From positions 310,001 through 374,000 of the forward strand of contig JAOTON010002075.1 of assembly GCA_034440635.1 (NCBI GenBank): 64,000 nucleotides of DNA, written 5' to 3'. This document shows positions 44,662 to 56,020 of the stretch, in pieces (within the stretch, counting starts at the first letter, position 1; the number at the start of each line of letters is the position of its first letter). This DNA is from Lepas anatifera. Taxonomy: Eukaryota > Arthropoda > Thecostraca > Lepadidae. Position numbers and translations under genes: made by a program. Under the pieces are notes generated by a model. That model ran no database searches, was not told where the DNA came from, and saw only the letters and a program-made list of their open reading frames with translations.

Positions 44662-46248
44662 GCGGATGCTATTCGAAGTTGCGGGAAAACATTTTCCTGG
44701 GGCCCCTGAAAGATGGACCCCCTAGGCTGCAGAAACCTCCCAAAAATCACTGCTGGCGAAATGGGTTGTGATTGACTGCCAAGGGTGAAGGACATAAGCG
44801 TCGCCAGCGGCAAAAAAGTGAAGGGCCACTCACTACCATTAACCTGCCACGACAAGAAACTTTCCTCTTCAGGGCCAAAAATTCGTCGGATTTTAACTCA
44901 TTTATGCCTTTCGCACTGGTTGGTTAGACAAGTGTTCCACTTGTCCCCGATTCAGCTGAACTCGGGGAATAAAAAGTGGGAGGCCAGGCCGAAGTTGCAA
45001 CAATGTTTTCGTTGTGTGATTTTGCTTGCATATACCTTGAAACAGAGGTCAGAAAAAGTGTCAACTTCCCAACAATGCTGGTGACAAACATAAAAGCGAA
45101 CCTCCAATTGAATTATGTCTGAACTATTTTTCCACGCCCAAACATTTATATTGTTGAACAAATTACAAATGACGTATTTTACAAAAGAACTGGTGCAGTT
45201 TTGGGGTTACAGGAACCTCTATTACCATTACAGTATTAACAATTTCATTTGTCGCCTTCTTTCGCAAGACACCGGCCCACTGTTAGCAAGTCCAGCAATG
45301 TTTTTGATAGCAAGGTCAAGCCCCGCCTTCTGGTGACAGACGCCACCGCGGCTCCAACAACAATGATTTTTCCTATCTCTCATGGTGGCACCTTTGCCGA
45401 TTTTGTGAGCGGGATTGTCACCAGAATCCACCAGTGAAGACATTGTCACCATTAGACATTGTTGTTTGTGTCGAAGCTCATACGTACGTTTGAGAGTTGG
45501 TAAGTTTTAAGTAGCCAGTGTTGGTGTGTCGTATGGCTTAAGCAGGCTAATTCTGAACCTCAATCTGTTGTTCATTCTTTATTTCAATGAGGGTAGTATA
45601 ATTCAAGTTTGAGAAATCCAGGCACCTGGGTAAATGTAAGTTTATTTTCATGGTGGCCATTTGACTAGGTATTTTTTATTGTGTGATTGGATGCTGCAAT
45701 TTCTCTATGAATGCAAGTGAAAACAGAGGGAGTGAATCCCGCTGATGTAGGTATAATTTAAAAAATTAGTTTGTTTGAAAATTTTTTGTTCAAATGGACA
45801 AGTTTTGGAATTTTCCCTGCTTTTTAGACATTTCAGCTTGTTAAAGGTTCTAAAGCAAGACCTACCTCACCCGAGGCATTGGTTTGGTAGGTAAGTATTC
45901 CAGACTTTGCTTTACTTATATCTTAATACCGTATGTTTGCGCTTATTAACGTATTCCCTTGTACGTTCCTGATGCTTTTATTTTGGAAAAATTCTGAACT
46001 CGACAGGAGTTGGATTTGTCGGTTTCTCAAGTTGGTTTAACTTCTGTTAATACAGTTAATTTTAACATTGGTCATCCCTTCTTTGTTTTTTTATTTCATG
46101 TGCATATGATGTTTTAGAACTTGTACTTGTTTTCCTAGATGTTGTGATCCTACATTTGCTTTTTCCCCTTTTTGTCAATCAATTTTGACCTCTTTTTCCC
46201 TGAATTTTGACATCCCACACTCTGCAGAAAAGTAATTTCAGGACACTG
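44662..46248. other. Unassigned AT-rich region
   Basis: Frames of 60-110 codons without motifs; no terminal or tandem repeat recognised. Confidence 0.5.
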
Positions 46249-46412
46249 ACACCTGCTGTAGTCAATAGCGAGTCAGGAGTGGGTCTTGGGTCGTGGGTGC
46301 AGGAGGCAGCCCCCGACAACCACACCTGCTGTAGTCAATAGCGAGTCAGGTGGGGGAGTGGGTCTTGGGTCGTGGGTGCAGGAGGCAGCCTCCGACAACC
46401 ACACCTGCTGTA
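46249..46412 (+). repeat. Two-unit tandem repeat (73-79 bp)
   Basis: ACCTGCTGTAGTCAATAGCG, then GTGGGTCTTGGGTCGTGGG and GGAGGCAGCC.CCGACAACC occur twice, with a partial third start at 46403. The second unit has a 6-base TGGGGG insertion. Confidence 0.93.
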
Positions 46413-46711
46413 GCATCTTACCTTGATTTCTTTTCTCATTTTTTGGGGCTTAACTTTAAAATGACGTGATTGTTTATACAAATTGTTTCAAGTTCACAGC
46501 CAGTTTTCTGAGTGTTTTTTTTTGTCTCACCGAGCAGAAGTAAAACAACCCCCGTCAGCTGATGACTTGTCCCAATCCACGCCGATATCCCCGGCGTTAT
46601 CTAGGGGTATCCCCGTGCTGGGGGTATCATGGCCGCGCACTTTCGTGCCTGCATGCTCCATGTACTTCTCGCTGCAAAATATCCTGTGTGGATGTTATAT
46701 TCACCCCACGC

Positions 46712-47302
46712 CCTCCCCGCCCTACCCAGTCAGAGATCACTCCATCAGCAGTCAGTCGACCGCCATCTGCCAGCCGCCGGTCTCCCCGCCTCCCGCTTTA
46801 CCCAGTCAGAGATCACTCCATGAGTCGTCGACCGCCATCTAACAGCGCCGTCTCCCGCCCCACTTTACCCAGTCGAGATCACCCATAGAGTCAGTCGACC
46901 CATCTACAGCGGCCGGTCTCCCCGCCTCCCCGCTTTACCAGTCGAGATCACTCCATCAGCAGTCAGTCGACCGCCATCTAACAGCGGCCGGTCTCCCCGC
47001 CTCCCCACTTTACCCAGCAGAGATCACCCATCAGCAGTCAGTCGACCCCCATCTGCCAGCCGCCGGTCTCCCCGCCTCCCCGCTTTACCCAGTCGAGATC
47101 ACTCCATCAGCAGTCAGTAGTCGACCGCCATCTAACAGCGGCCGGTCTCCCGCCTCCCGCTTTACCCAGTCAGAGATCACTCCATCAGCAGTCAGTCGAC
47201 CCCCATCTGCCAGCCGCCGGTCTCCCCGCCTCCCCGCTTTACCCAGTCAGAGATCACTCCATCAGCAGTCAGTCGACCGCCATCTAACAGCGGCCGGTCT
47301 CC
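46712..47302 (+). repeat. ~77-bp minisatellite, about 8 units
   Basis: Unit words are CCGGTCTCCCCGCCTCCC, TTTACCCAGTCAGAGATCAC and CCATCAGCAGTCAGTCGACC, with two alternating endings (CATCTAACAGCGG and CATCTGCCAGCCG). Many units differ by 1-2 base deletions in homopolymers or AG pairs, which could be sequencing error. Confidence 0.95.
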
Positions 47303-47811
47303 AAAACTAGTGCGTCATTGCGGCGCTCGGCTGTGACGTCACAGCTGCCCTAGTGCGTCACCCAAGGCCGCGCGGCGCCGGTCTGCGCGCGACGACCAGC
47401 GTAGCCGCGCTGCAGAGCACCCGTCTGAAAACGATCGTGTCATGCGCGCGCCCATCGCCAGTCAATGACCAGAGATGGTGGGATGAAGGTGTCAATGAAC
47501 TTGGAGCAATGAGGTGGGGGGGGGTGTTATGGACTAGGTCACTGAAGGTGATGGCGTCCTGGAAACAATGATCCAGTAGTGAAGGGGCTGAAATTGGAAG
47601 GATGATGACTGATAGGTCTATTATTTTGAAACTTTCAGGAAGCCGCCTTTTTGCAACAGAGACAACACTTAGGGAAGAGCACCCATTACGCGCCCCCTTA
47701 AGCTAGGGGCCTGCTCTGGACAAAATAGGACCTGGTGCCTCAAGCTACAGCGTCTGCTCGGGACAAAACAGGGACTAGTGCCTTAAACAGCTGATTGACT
47801 CAATATTCTTG
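47303..47811. other. Unassigned, partly GC-rich
   Basis: 47310-47470 is CpG-rich. 47700-47790 contains two similar 40-45-bp blocks around GCTCTGGACAAAATAGGACC and GCTCGGGACAAAACAGGGAC. Confidence 0.45.
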
Positions 47812-48012
47812 TTTCCTATCCAATACCCAATATTTACACTGAACATAACTGGTTCTCTTTGAAGTTGGGAGTTCAAGCACCAAAATTTGCTTACAAACTA
47901 AAAAGGAATCGGGGCATAAAGGAGGACGACCGCTTTGAGGGGGGGGCAAAAACATAGTTTTGCCGCGAGCGTTTCCGTTTGGGGAATGCCTTCCCACCTG
48001 GATCCACCACTG
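47812..48012. mobile_element. Right part of a CAGTGGCGGATCTAGCCGG-family MITE
   Basis: Collinear with 35645-35845: CCTATCCAATACCCAA, GAAGTTGGGAGTTCAAGC, AATCGGGGCATAAAGGAGG and CAAAAACATAGTTTTGCC, ending CTGGATCCACCACTG. Confidence 0.85.
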
Positions 48013-48119
48013 GGAGCGGGCATGCAATTCAGCCGCAGTCCAGAAGGTCAACCACAAAGTTGTCATTCACAAATTGAAAAATGATTACCAAATCTCAGGT
48101 ACGGCTTTCGTCATAGTGC

Positions 48120-49144
48120 AAAAATTGTAAGCAACGTACAATTGTCAATGAAGTGTTCTGGTTGGGTCCCTGTGCACTCTGGAACTCTGGAAGGTGGAAT
48201 TATCCCGCCTCTCCTCTTCGCCCGGTGCGTCGATGATCTTCCAGGAAAAATTAAGACTAATTGTCTCTTATTTTCTGACGAAGTAAAACTGCCAAAATAC
48301 TATGGAACACGACTCCGAGCTCCGCCAGGTAGATGTAACATCTTTCGCAACATGGTCTGCGCTTTGGAAGCTTCAAGTCAATCTGGCCACATGTAAATCT
48401 TTCACCATGTCAGTGAACGAAAACTTATTTCAACCACATACAAAATTCCAAATTATACTCTACAAAAAGTATGTTCAATCTGGGACCTTATAGTGTGGTT
48501 AGATTCCAAATTGAACTTTGTGGACCACCTGAATCACATTGTTAGTAAGGCAAAGGGCACTATAGGTCTGGTGATTTGATCACTTCAGGTAGGCAATTCG
48601 AGGGGAGGACGAGACGGAAGTTGAAACCCGAACCAATCTTGGCGGCTTATTTCAGCAACATTCGATCCATTATGGAATTTGGCCGCACAATTTGGGGTGG
48701 GGCCTCCAAGACTCACCTTGATAGACCGGGAAAAAATTCATCTTAAATTGTTTATTTGAGTTCTGTCAAGCTAAAAGAAAAGCTCAAAATTTCTGTACCA
48801 CGGCCTTTTGGCTGCATTCAAAATTCACACTCTGGCAAATCGACTACTACAGTATGATATCCTTGTTGCACAAAATATTATTTCTGGCTAGACAAACTCC
48901 CCTTTCTGCTCGGTAATCTCCCTTTTCATGTGCCAGGAAGGAGCACACGGGCAATGCTCGGGAGCCTGCTACGTGTTCCATTTGGACGAGAAAAAACTGT
49001 TAATCGTGAGTTGCTTTGTCGCTCGGCTACTAATTTTAACTCGTATATGACAGCATGTCCGTTTTCCGTCCCTTTCCGTCCCTTTCCGTGACCAGTTCAG
49101 ATCACAGGTTCGTTTATTTATTAAGTCGTGGCCTGATAGTTGAG
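48120..49144 (+). pseudogene. Jockey/CR1-group non-LTR reverse transcriptase relic (3' part)
   Basis: A decayed RT palm and C-terminus. HSGTLEGGIIPPLLF is a mutated finger/palm motif (family SGxxQGxxxSPLLF), and CLLFSDEVKL stands where the active-site box should be, with the second aspartate changed to Glu. Then come the thumb words LDSKLNFVDHLNHIVSKAKG and SIMEFGRTIWGGASKTHLDR, in different frames because of several frameshifts and stops. The end (FRSQVRLFIKSWPDS, stop near 49142) is a typical C-terminus. No endonuclease or ORF1 sequence is adjacent. Possibly the same family as the relic at 61690-62480. Confidence 0.85.
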
Positions 49145-49634
49145 CACGAAGGATTTCTTTAATTCTGTGATATTTGCGTGTTTGTTATTGTAATGGCACA
49201 TTTTAGTCAACTTGCATGGTGATTGGCCCATGTAACTTTTTTCCTCCTCATTTCTACTTCAAGTCAGGGCATTTTTACGGAAATATCAGTATGGGAAGCA
49301 TTTGATACTGGCCATTATGGTGTCTTCAGGGGATCAAAATCCCATTTGGAGGGGGGGGTAATAAAACTTAAACGCGTTAATGTAAAAATGTTTCCCAGTT
49401 TTTTTGTGCTCTTATTCTAGAAAATAAGAGCTGCCGCATGTGAGTACATGCAGTCGCAATGTATTCGAAATGAATAAACTGTTTTCTCATTTTTCTTTAT
49501 AAACGTTACAAGTAAATTCCGTAAGTATCGAACACATGTGGTTTATAGGCTAAATCGAGAAAATTTTTATGTACATAACTGCTATGATGTGTGGCTGCTG
49601 CTGTCAAAATCATCTAAGAAATTTAGTGCAAAAA
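49145..49634. other. Unassigned region
   Basis: Nothing recognised beyond a G-run at 49352-49358. Confidence 0.5.
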
Positions 49635-49735
49635 GCAGTAAATAATTTTGGGGGCTTATCGAAGCACCAACTGTCAGGGTCGTATGCATCGCCAACTCTT
49701 TCCCTGTTGGAAGGGTTTCTCGGCAGCCAGTTTGA
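49635..49735 (+). repeat. Dispersed repeat shared with 25930-26032
   Basis: TTTTGGGGGCTTATCGAAGC, ACCAACTGTCAGGGTCGTAT and CGCCAACTCTTTCCCTGTTG are collinear with the other copy. Confidence 0.75.
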
Positions 49736-50027
49736 TGATTCTGACGAAAGGCTGTGGCCGAATAAGAAAATTCCCAATAAAAAATAACAAAAAAAGTTCC
49801 GAATAAAAATGATATGTCAATTTTCAACATTAAGGACTCGATGGGAAAGATCAACTAACAACTCATCAACTTTACAGAAAAAGTTTGATGCAGCGATCTC
49901 ACCATAAATTTCACGCATGCTGCCACCGCAATAATAAATAATTAGGTAAGCACTTTACACCACCACACCAGCAGCCAGTCTAACGCGCTCTGACTACAAC
50001 GTGCCTCGCCTAATCCACGAACGAGCT

Positions 50028-50945
50028 CTAACCGCTGACAACTGCCGCATGTGAAATGAGAGCATCATGCAATCCCATGGTACTGGCTGGGAAGGGGCTT
50101 CCGGTCAGATAGAACACGATGTTTGATTGATTTATGTCCAGGCTGTGATTAGTTGATGCTAAGGCTGCTTTGCCGGGCTTTCCCGCAACTACGCGCTTTG
50201 TTTCGTCTTCGCACGATGGAGCTGACAGCCACTGGTGGGTATTTAATAATCCAATTGGAACAGTCTTCCATCCTGTGTTATCGAGTGCAAAACGGTGAAC
50301 CACTTCAACAACCACTTCACTTGTATTCTTGCCCGGATTAGCACTGGGCAAGAATACAACCTGATTCTCTAGACTCGTGCTGTCACTAAGAGTGTGCATT
50401 GTGGGTGACATGCCAGAGTGATACAGGCATTTTAGGAACCCTATAAAGATTCGGCTTTCATAAGAATCATAAACAATAAGAAACCACAAGGGGTAAGACG
50501 TGCCAATTCGGTCTTCTGTCGGTTTGTTTTCAAGTGCTGTGGTATTGGACCGTTCCAAATATGAAAATACATTGTTTGCCTTTGGCCAAGTAGTGAAAGA
50601 GCGCATCGGGACGGTGGCTCAAGGGCGTTGAAATTTGCTGGGATTGGGAATCCCTGCGAGTCAGGCATCGGGAGATCCAGAGGAAGAGCAAACTGGGAAA
50701 TTGCCGTCCCCAGAACCCCCGATTTTTGCCATTTTTCTTTAAAGAAACGTTTTTTCACGATTTTGGGCCGCTTTGCTTCCCCCTCCACCCAACCGTCGGT
50801 CTGAGTCCAACTCCGGAGTCAGGGTGTGGGTTGATGAACACCTGTCCATTGGGTGCCTTTGCGAGCTTGTGTGTCGGTTTGTTGAGATCGAATACAATGG
50901 TTCTTCCTTCTTCTGTGGTTTTCATGAAACGCTTAGGCAAGTTCT
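50028..50945 (-). pseudogene. Unidentified decayed protein-coding region
   Basis: The longest minus-strand frame outside repeats (192 codons, 50028-50606) has ordinary amino-acid composition and no low complexity, e.g. SYPLWFLIVYDSYESRIFIG and SNIVFYLTGSPFPASTMG. Overlapping upstream frames on the same strand (50441-50788; 50755-50940 with RTIVFDLNKPTHKLAKAP and GQVFINPHPDSGVGLRPT) also look protein-like. Together this suggests one gene broken by at least two frameshifts. I do not recognise the family. It could be a host pseudogene, an exon, or part of a mobile or endogenised viral element; no catalytic motif is visible and nothing nearby helps. Confidence 0.4.
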
Positions 50946-51059
50946 GTGGTTGAATTCAAGTCGGAGGAGCAGAGTTTGCTAAAGCATTGGCCCCAAAAAT
51001 ACTAACAATTTACACATTCTAAACGAGAAGAATCCATATCCGGGCTCACAACTTTTCTC

Positions 51060-51420
51060 ATGACACCTTAAGGGGGGTCATCAGGACAAAATAGGGGCGT
51101 GAAATGACTCCACGACTCTCTTCAGAGGTGTCAATTGACTCCTTTTCACGTATCATGAATCCTTTCGGGGGAGTCTGCTGCCTCTATTGGGTGTCAAATG
51201 ACACCTTACATGGAGTCGGTTGACTGTGAGGGGTGTCAGATGATTATTTTTGACTCCCAAATCAAGAGTGGGGAAACCGAATATAGGAGTCTGACACCCC
51301 TGATCCCAAGTTTGGTGAAAAACTCCCCAAAGACGGGTCTTCCAGATACCCCAAAAGGGTAGACTTTTTTACGGCATCAGCAGATACCCAATCAGGTGTC
51401 GTTTTTTCTCTCAGTGATAC
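51060..51420 (+). repeat. Region of repeated GGTGTCANNTGAC / GGAGTC words
   Basis: AGGTGTCAATTGACTCC, GGTGTCAAATGACACC, GGGTGTCAGATGA, GGGGGAGTCTG and TAGGAGTCTGACACCCC recur at irregular spacing. This is a loosely repetitive non-coding segment, perhaps the end of an unidentified element. Confidence 0.45.
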
Positions 51421-51900
51421 ACTCCTGACCGCCCCACTGCCCCACAGGCAGAAAGTTGGGGGTGGTGGGCAGCCGCCCCACTGCAGTGGGGCGGTGCACT
51501 GCCCCTACGGTTCCTCGCCTTTGCATGCAGGCATTGATCTCACAGCCGTCGCTGGTTTCCTGTGACCCGGTCTTAAACACGGAAGCCCGGAGACTGGGCC
51601 CACCTCCGCGCCGACCCATGCGAGCCCAGTGCTCGCCCCCGGTCACCCATCCCGGGTAAAAGTCAGCCGGTGAAAAGCTGTAAAACAGGCCGGCAGCGCC
51701 GACTGCGGCATCTGCGGCGCAGAATCGCCGTCCGCCGCCTCACCCACCACTTTTACTTTTACTGGCCGGGCGCGCTGGACGCGCATACGGTGCCTTTCAC
51801 GTGCCGGGGGGCAGGAGGCGGCACGGCGCCGGCCCACGCAGGGGGGGTACTGCGTAGGACTGGCGCATGTGTATGAAGAGCCTCTGCTGGTGTCCTGTTA
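51421..51900. other. GC island, unassigned
   Basis: CpG-rich; contains CACTTTTACTTTTACTGGCC. The overlapping frames on both strands are composition artefacts. Confidence 0.4.
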
Positions 51901-53555
51901 TATGTTCTAACGTGGGTGCGGTAATTCTTTAATGAATTTTGTTATTTATTTCATGGCGCTAAGAGCTCTGCCATCATTTGCTTGACCTTTTGTAGGTAAC
52001 CACAGGTTGATTTTTAAGAGAAAATTTATAGTCCTTGAAATTGAAATTTTCTTTTGACGATTGACTGAAAATTTGTATCAAAATTATGTTCATAGCCTTT
52101 TGTCAATGCACAATGAGGCTGAGAATGAGGTCTTATTGAAGCTGTCTTGCGACTCATGTCCAAAAGGTCAGTTTGCCGGTGAATTTAACCAATGGGTAAC
52201 AACATTCCCTGCCTCACTTTTTGATTCATACGGCACAGCTAATAGCCAAGGCTGTTGGGCAGGCGTTTCCAGCGAATCCGTTGCGCCCTGTTTCGCCTGT
52301 AGCCTAGTGGTGCTGAGGTCGCGACTGACCCGGACCTAGGCCAACCCGGGAACTCCCGCCTACCTCCGGCCCCGCTCCGACCCCGCTCAATGCATACCTC
52401 TCAAAAAAGTCGAGAGGGTTACTCATCTTATCCCCATGGCAGCATGCACCCACAAATATTAATTGACTATAAGCATGGCTAGAGATTTCTTTTCAGCCCA
52501 GGCGGAGGCGGGGGGAGGGGTGCCTGGATGGCTGGCACGGATATTGCAGTATAAACTCTCTACAAGAGACTCCCACTCCAAGGGGTGCAGGTCCCCCACA
52601 AGCTTCCCAGTTGTGGATGGCGTAGTGTCGGCAGCTGCTGGCAGGCGGCGGCTGGGCGCTGCGCAGGGCTGCAGGCAAGGTTCTTTGGCGGCGTCCGGTC
52701 TGGAATCTGTGTCAGTAGAGGGGAGGCGCGGGTGCGGCGTCGGTACCTGGAACCCGGCGACCCGGTCTGACGCGCAGTAGACGGCCCACGGCGCGGCCGT
52801 CCCGCGCGCGCCGGCACCCCGTCCTGGTGTTTGCACTCTGAAGATATCACCGGCTACACTTCTTCAGCCTAATTGCCCGTGTTTTTTCGTATGCGGAGAT
52901 GATACCTGTTTATTTAATAAGAGCTGCGAAATTTGTTTTGAAAAGAGACGCCCGGTGACGGGCTCGGATGGCTGCCTACATGCCAGCCGAATGCGTTTTG
53001 TACCGGTTAGATTATACATTTGCAAAATATATTTTACGATGGTACACACACCTCGTTCAGGAAATTAAGTCTTCGTTTTCTGTTTGCTTTCTTTAAAAGT
53101 TGTACCAAAAACTAATGTTTAGGCTAAAATGGTTCGATGTGACTTCTACCCACGGTTTCTATTCTAAAAAAATTGATTTGACCAAGGATAACTACGGATA
53201 AGGAACACTGTCATCTCCAGCCTGTTTTTAATTTGATCCTCATGTCTTATCACGGTAAATCACGAGATATGTGATAAACATTGTTTAATCTCCAGTTATA
53301 CACCCTTAAAAGTTAAAAAGCAAAAGTTATAAAACCACAAAACGATCCGCAATGCAAACATTTCTGGTCAAGAGAAATGTGTAGTTTCTTGCAACAGAGA
53401 ACTTTACGTATCTAGTTTTCCCTTATTGCTTTCGTGATATTAGCGGTAGACAGATTTCAGAGTACCTCATCGAGGAGCGTGATTTTACATAGAAAAGTTG
53501 TTAATTGGTGATATCCTCGAATCCTGGATGCACAACACACTTAGCAAAAAATCAG

Positions 53556-53560
<5 letters not shown>
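51901..53560. other. Unassigned region with a second GC patch
   Basis: 52060-52339 has a 92-codon plus-strand frame without a recognised motif. 52340-52830 is GC-rich with overlapping artefactual frames. 52840-53560 is AT-rich and empty. Confidence 0.45.

Positions 53561-53640
<80 letters not shown>
53561..53640. repeat. (TA)n microsatellite at the start of a Penelope fragment
   Basis: About 75 bp of TA; it abuts the GIY-YIG reading frame directly. Confidence 0.95.
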
Positions 53641-53641
<1 letters not shown>

Positions 53642-54106
53642 AAAAAGGCACGCAACCTATTCATGTCCAACAAGCCAGTCGAGGCGGAGCCGTTGAAGTG
53701 CACCAATGTAGTATATAAATTCACATGCCCACTTGAGGGTTGCAGACCTCAAGCAGATTACTACATTGGCGTCACAACAACGACTCTGTCTCGACGGCTC
53801 ACTATGCATCTACAACACGAAGCAATCAAACAGCACATGCATGATGAACACAACACTGAGCTAACACGCAAAATACTAGTCCAGAACACATGCATTATCA
53901 CATCCACAGACGACACACGCAAACTAGCAGTTCTCGAGGCACTCCTCATACACGAACATAAGCCATCACTAAACATGCAGATAAACACGCACCAAGCACT
54001 TACATTGTGGAGCGGGGGGGGAATTGATAGTACCGCAATGTATTTGATATTGCAAGAAATGTATACTGTGATTTGTATTGTATGTATGCATCGTCAGTGT
54101 TAATTG
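53641..54106 (+). pseudogene. Penelope-like element GIY-YIG endonuclease fragment
   Basis: The open frame 53663-54103 carries CTNVVYKFTCPLEGC (zinc-finger-like Cys pair), DYYIGVTTTTLSRRLTMHL (GIY-YIG core with the Arg), a histidine-rich segment AIKQHMHDEH and the later catalytic-type Glu in VLEALLIHEH. It is related to, but clearly diverged from, the elements at 20-21 kb. The RT is absent: the copy is 5'-truncated at the TA tract. Its 3' end probably lies at the TA tract 54556-54612. Confidence 0.9.
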
Positions 54107-54554
54107 TGTTGTTAATCTGCTTAAAATGCTTCATGTATAGCTGAGTAAAACATAGTCTCTTGTATCAAGTGTGCGATTTAAAATGGCTTGTACCTATTTA
54201 GTAAATCATTGTTTAAAGCATTATTTTTGTATGATTCCATTGTGACTTGTTAACGTTTGCCATTGCCTCATGGAAGTGTCCTAGCTTTTTTAGCTCATTC
54301 TAATCAATCTCATTTTCAAATATAAATATTTGAACTGTGAGCAGCGACGTACAGTCCTTGAAAATAATTGTTTGAATACAGTTGAAACTAGTCGGAATCG
54401 CATTAATTTTGGATCATTGATTTACAAAACACCACCTGATATAAGACTCCTGATACGAAAAATAGAAAACACATCAAAAGAAGCTCTCAAAATGTGACTC
54501 ATCTATCAATTTTAACCGTCTTTGTCTAATAGAAGAAATATTGCCGAAGTACTC

Positions 54555-54555
<1 letters not shown>

Positions 54556-54613
<58 letters not shown>
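54556..54613. repeat. (TA)n microsatellite
   Basis: About 56 bp of TA between the plus-strand GIY-YIG fragment and a minus-strand hammerhead core. Confidence 0.95.
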
Positions 54614-54617
<4 letters not shown>

Positions 54618-54699
54618 TAAAAATGACCGCAAAGTTCGCTTTGATTTGTTTTCTTGTCAGCTTTTCAAAATGTCTCTTCTTATTTTACGATGATCTTTA

Positions 54700-54758
54700 T
54701 TTAATGTATTGGCTTGCAACGTTTCGAGTTGACACTCATCATCAGGCATTACATTAAA
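54700..54758 (-). ncRNA. Hammerhead ribozyme with minimal palindromic stem III (candidate)
   Basis: On the minus strand: CTGATGA (54739-54745), T, stem II GAGT/ACTC with loop GTCA, then GAAA. The next bases ACGT are self-complementary and could form stem III only between two molecules. Stem I is a perfect 9-bp TTTAATGTA/TACATTAAA (54750-54758 with 54700-54708) plus a GC/GC pair at the core. Dimeric, short-stem-III hammerheads are known from Penelope-like elements; activity here is inference. Confidence 0.65.
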
Positions 54759-55489
54759 GGTATATAATCTATCCTATTCATGGCGGCGCGATCGTTCGAT
54801 AACAAATATGACACGAAAAGTAAACTGCGATAGTTTGGAATACAGTTGAATGAAAAACGAGTATCAATGGCACTTGTAACCCTGTTTTGATGTGAAATAT
54901 GCTAAGATATAATTATTAATGGAATTAAGTGATTAGTCACACGATACCTTATGTGACCTCATAATCATAACACTATATATGCACATGTAACATTCCTCAC
55001 ATCTAACATTTAACATTCACTCACGGGTGTAGAGTGATAGACAAAATAACTACTTTTCCTCTGTGATTTTGGTTTTGTTTCGTGTTGGACCAAATAATTA
55101 CTTACAATTTACCGCTTCAATCAAAAGTTTTGAACCCTCTCTTGTGGCAAATGCTTAATTATGCTGCAATAAAGTACATGCTAAAGAGGCTGAGGTAATT
55201 CAAAGTGAGCAAAGCATTTCTCCCAGTTATAAATTATCATCCTTCGAAACAATGCAACACGGCGCGTACAGTTTATTTATTCCGTAATATTCAACCTTGC
55301 TTTCTTTGCCCTGTGAACTCACATGTAAGCATTCCCCAATGTAACGGGACGTTTTTATCCTTCACCAACCATCCCCACAAGAACCAGGTGTCATCATCAG
55401 CCCCTCTTCATCGGTTCAAGCCCGGCTGTTCGCAAAATAGCGCGCACCAGCCGTCCGTGTGGCAAAAAAGAGCGCGGATGTGTGTGACC
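54759..55489. other. Unassigned AT-rich region
   Basis: May include further 5' sequence of the minus-strand Penelope remnant; nothing coding recognised. Confidence 0.4.
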
Positions 55490-56020
55490 GACTTCTGCAG
55501 GAGGCAACGGAGCCATGGTCAGGCGGTCGCGCAGTCATCGCGCGCTCTTTACACTTGAAAACGCGCCAACTTTCCTTTTCTTCGACGTACATACGGAAGC
55601 GATCACTACCCTTCTAATCCAGCACCACGCCTCCGCTTCCCCTGTTGTTTGATGCGGCTCACCTGACCGTTTATCGAGTGACGATGTCCGACGGCGCGGC
55701 CTATCGCCGAGCGCCGTAAAGAAACCCATCCGGCCGGCCGCCGGTCGCACAGGCTCCGTCGCCCAGTGAAAGTAAAATGGAAGTAAAAGTAGGTCGGGAG
55801 TTTTAATCTAAAGAGGCAGTACGGCGTGGACGCGGCGGCGGCGGCGGCGGCGGCGCGGGCGGTGAGAGGGCCAGCCTAATCCAGCGCTGTCTGCGTGTTC
55901 CGCCGCCTCCCGCCTCCCGCCGCAGGCCACCTGACCTGGCTCCGCCGAGTACCAGATTTACCTGGGCTTGGCTTGGAGCGAGGTAGAGATGGAGGCTCCC
56001 TATAGCTGTTGGTGACTGCT
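55490..56020. other. GC island, unassigned
   Basis: CpG-rich, with a (GGC)n run at 55829-55852 and CCCAGTGAAAGTAAAATGGA at about 55764, a motif resembling those in other GC islands here. Confidence 0.4.

Noticed and set aside
52459..52850. Frames of 96-125 codons on both strands
   Set aside because: Mutually overlapping in a GC-rich patch, no domain recognised.
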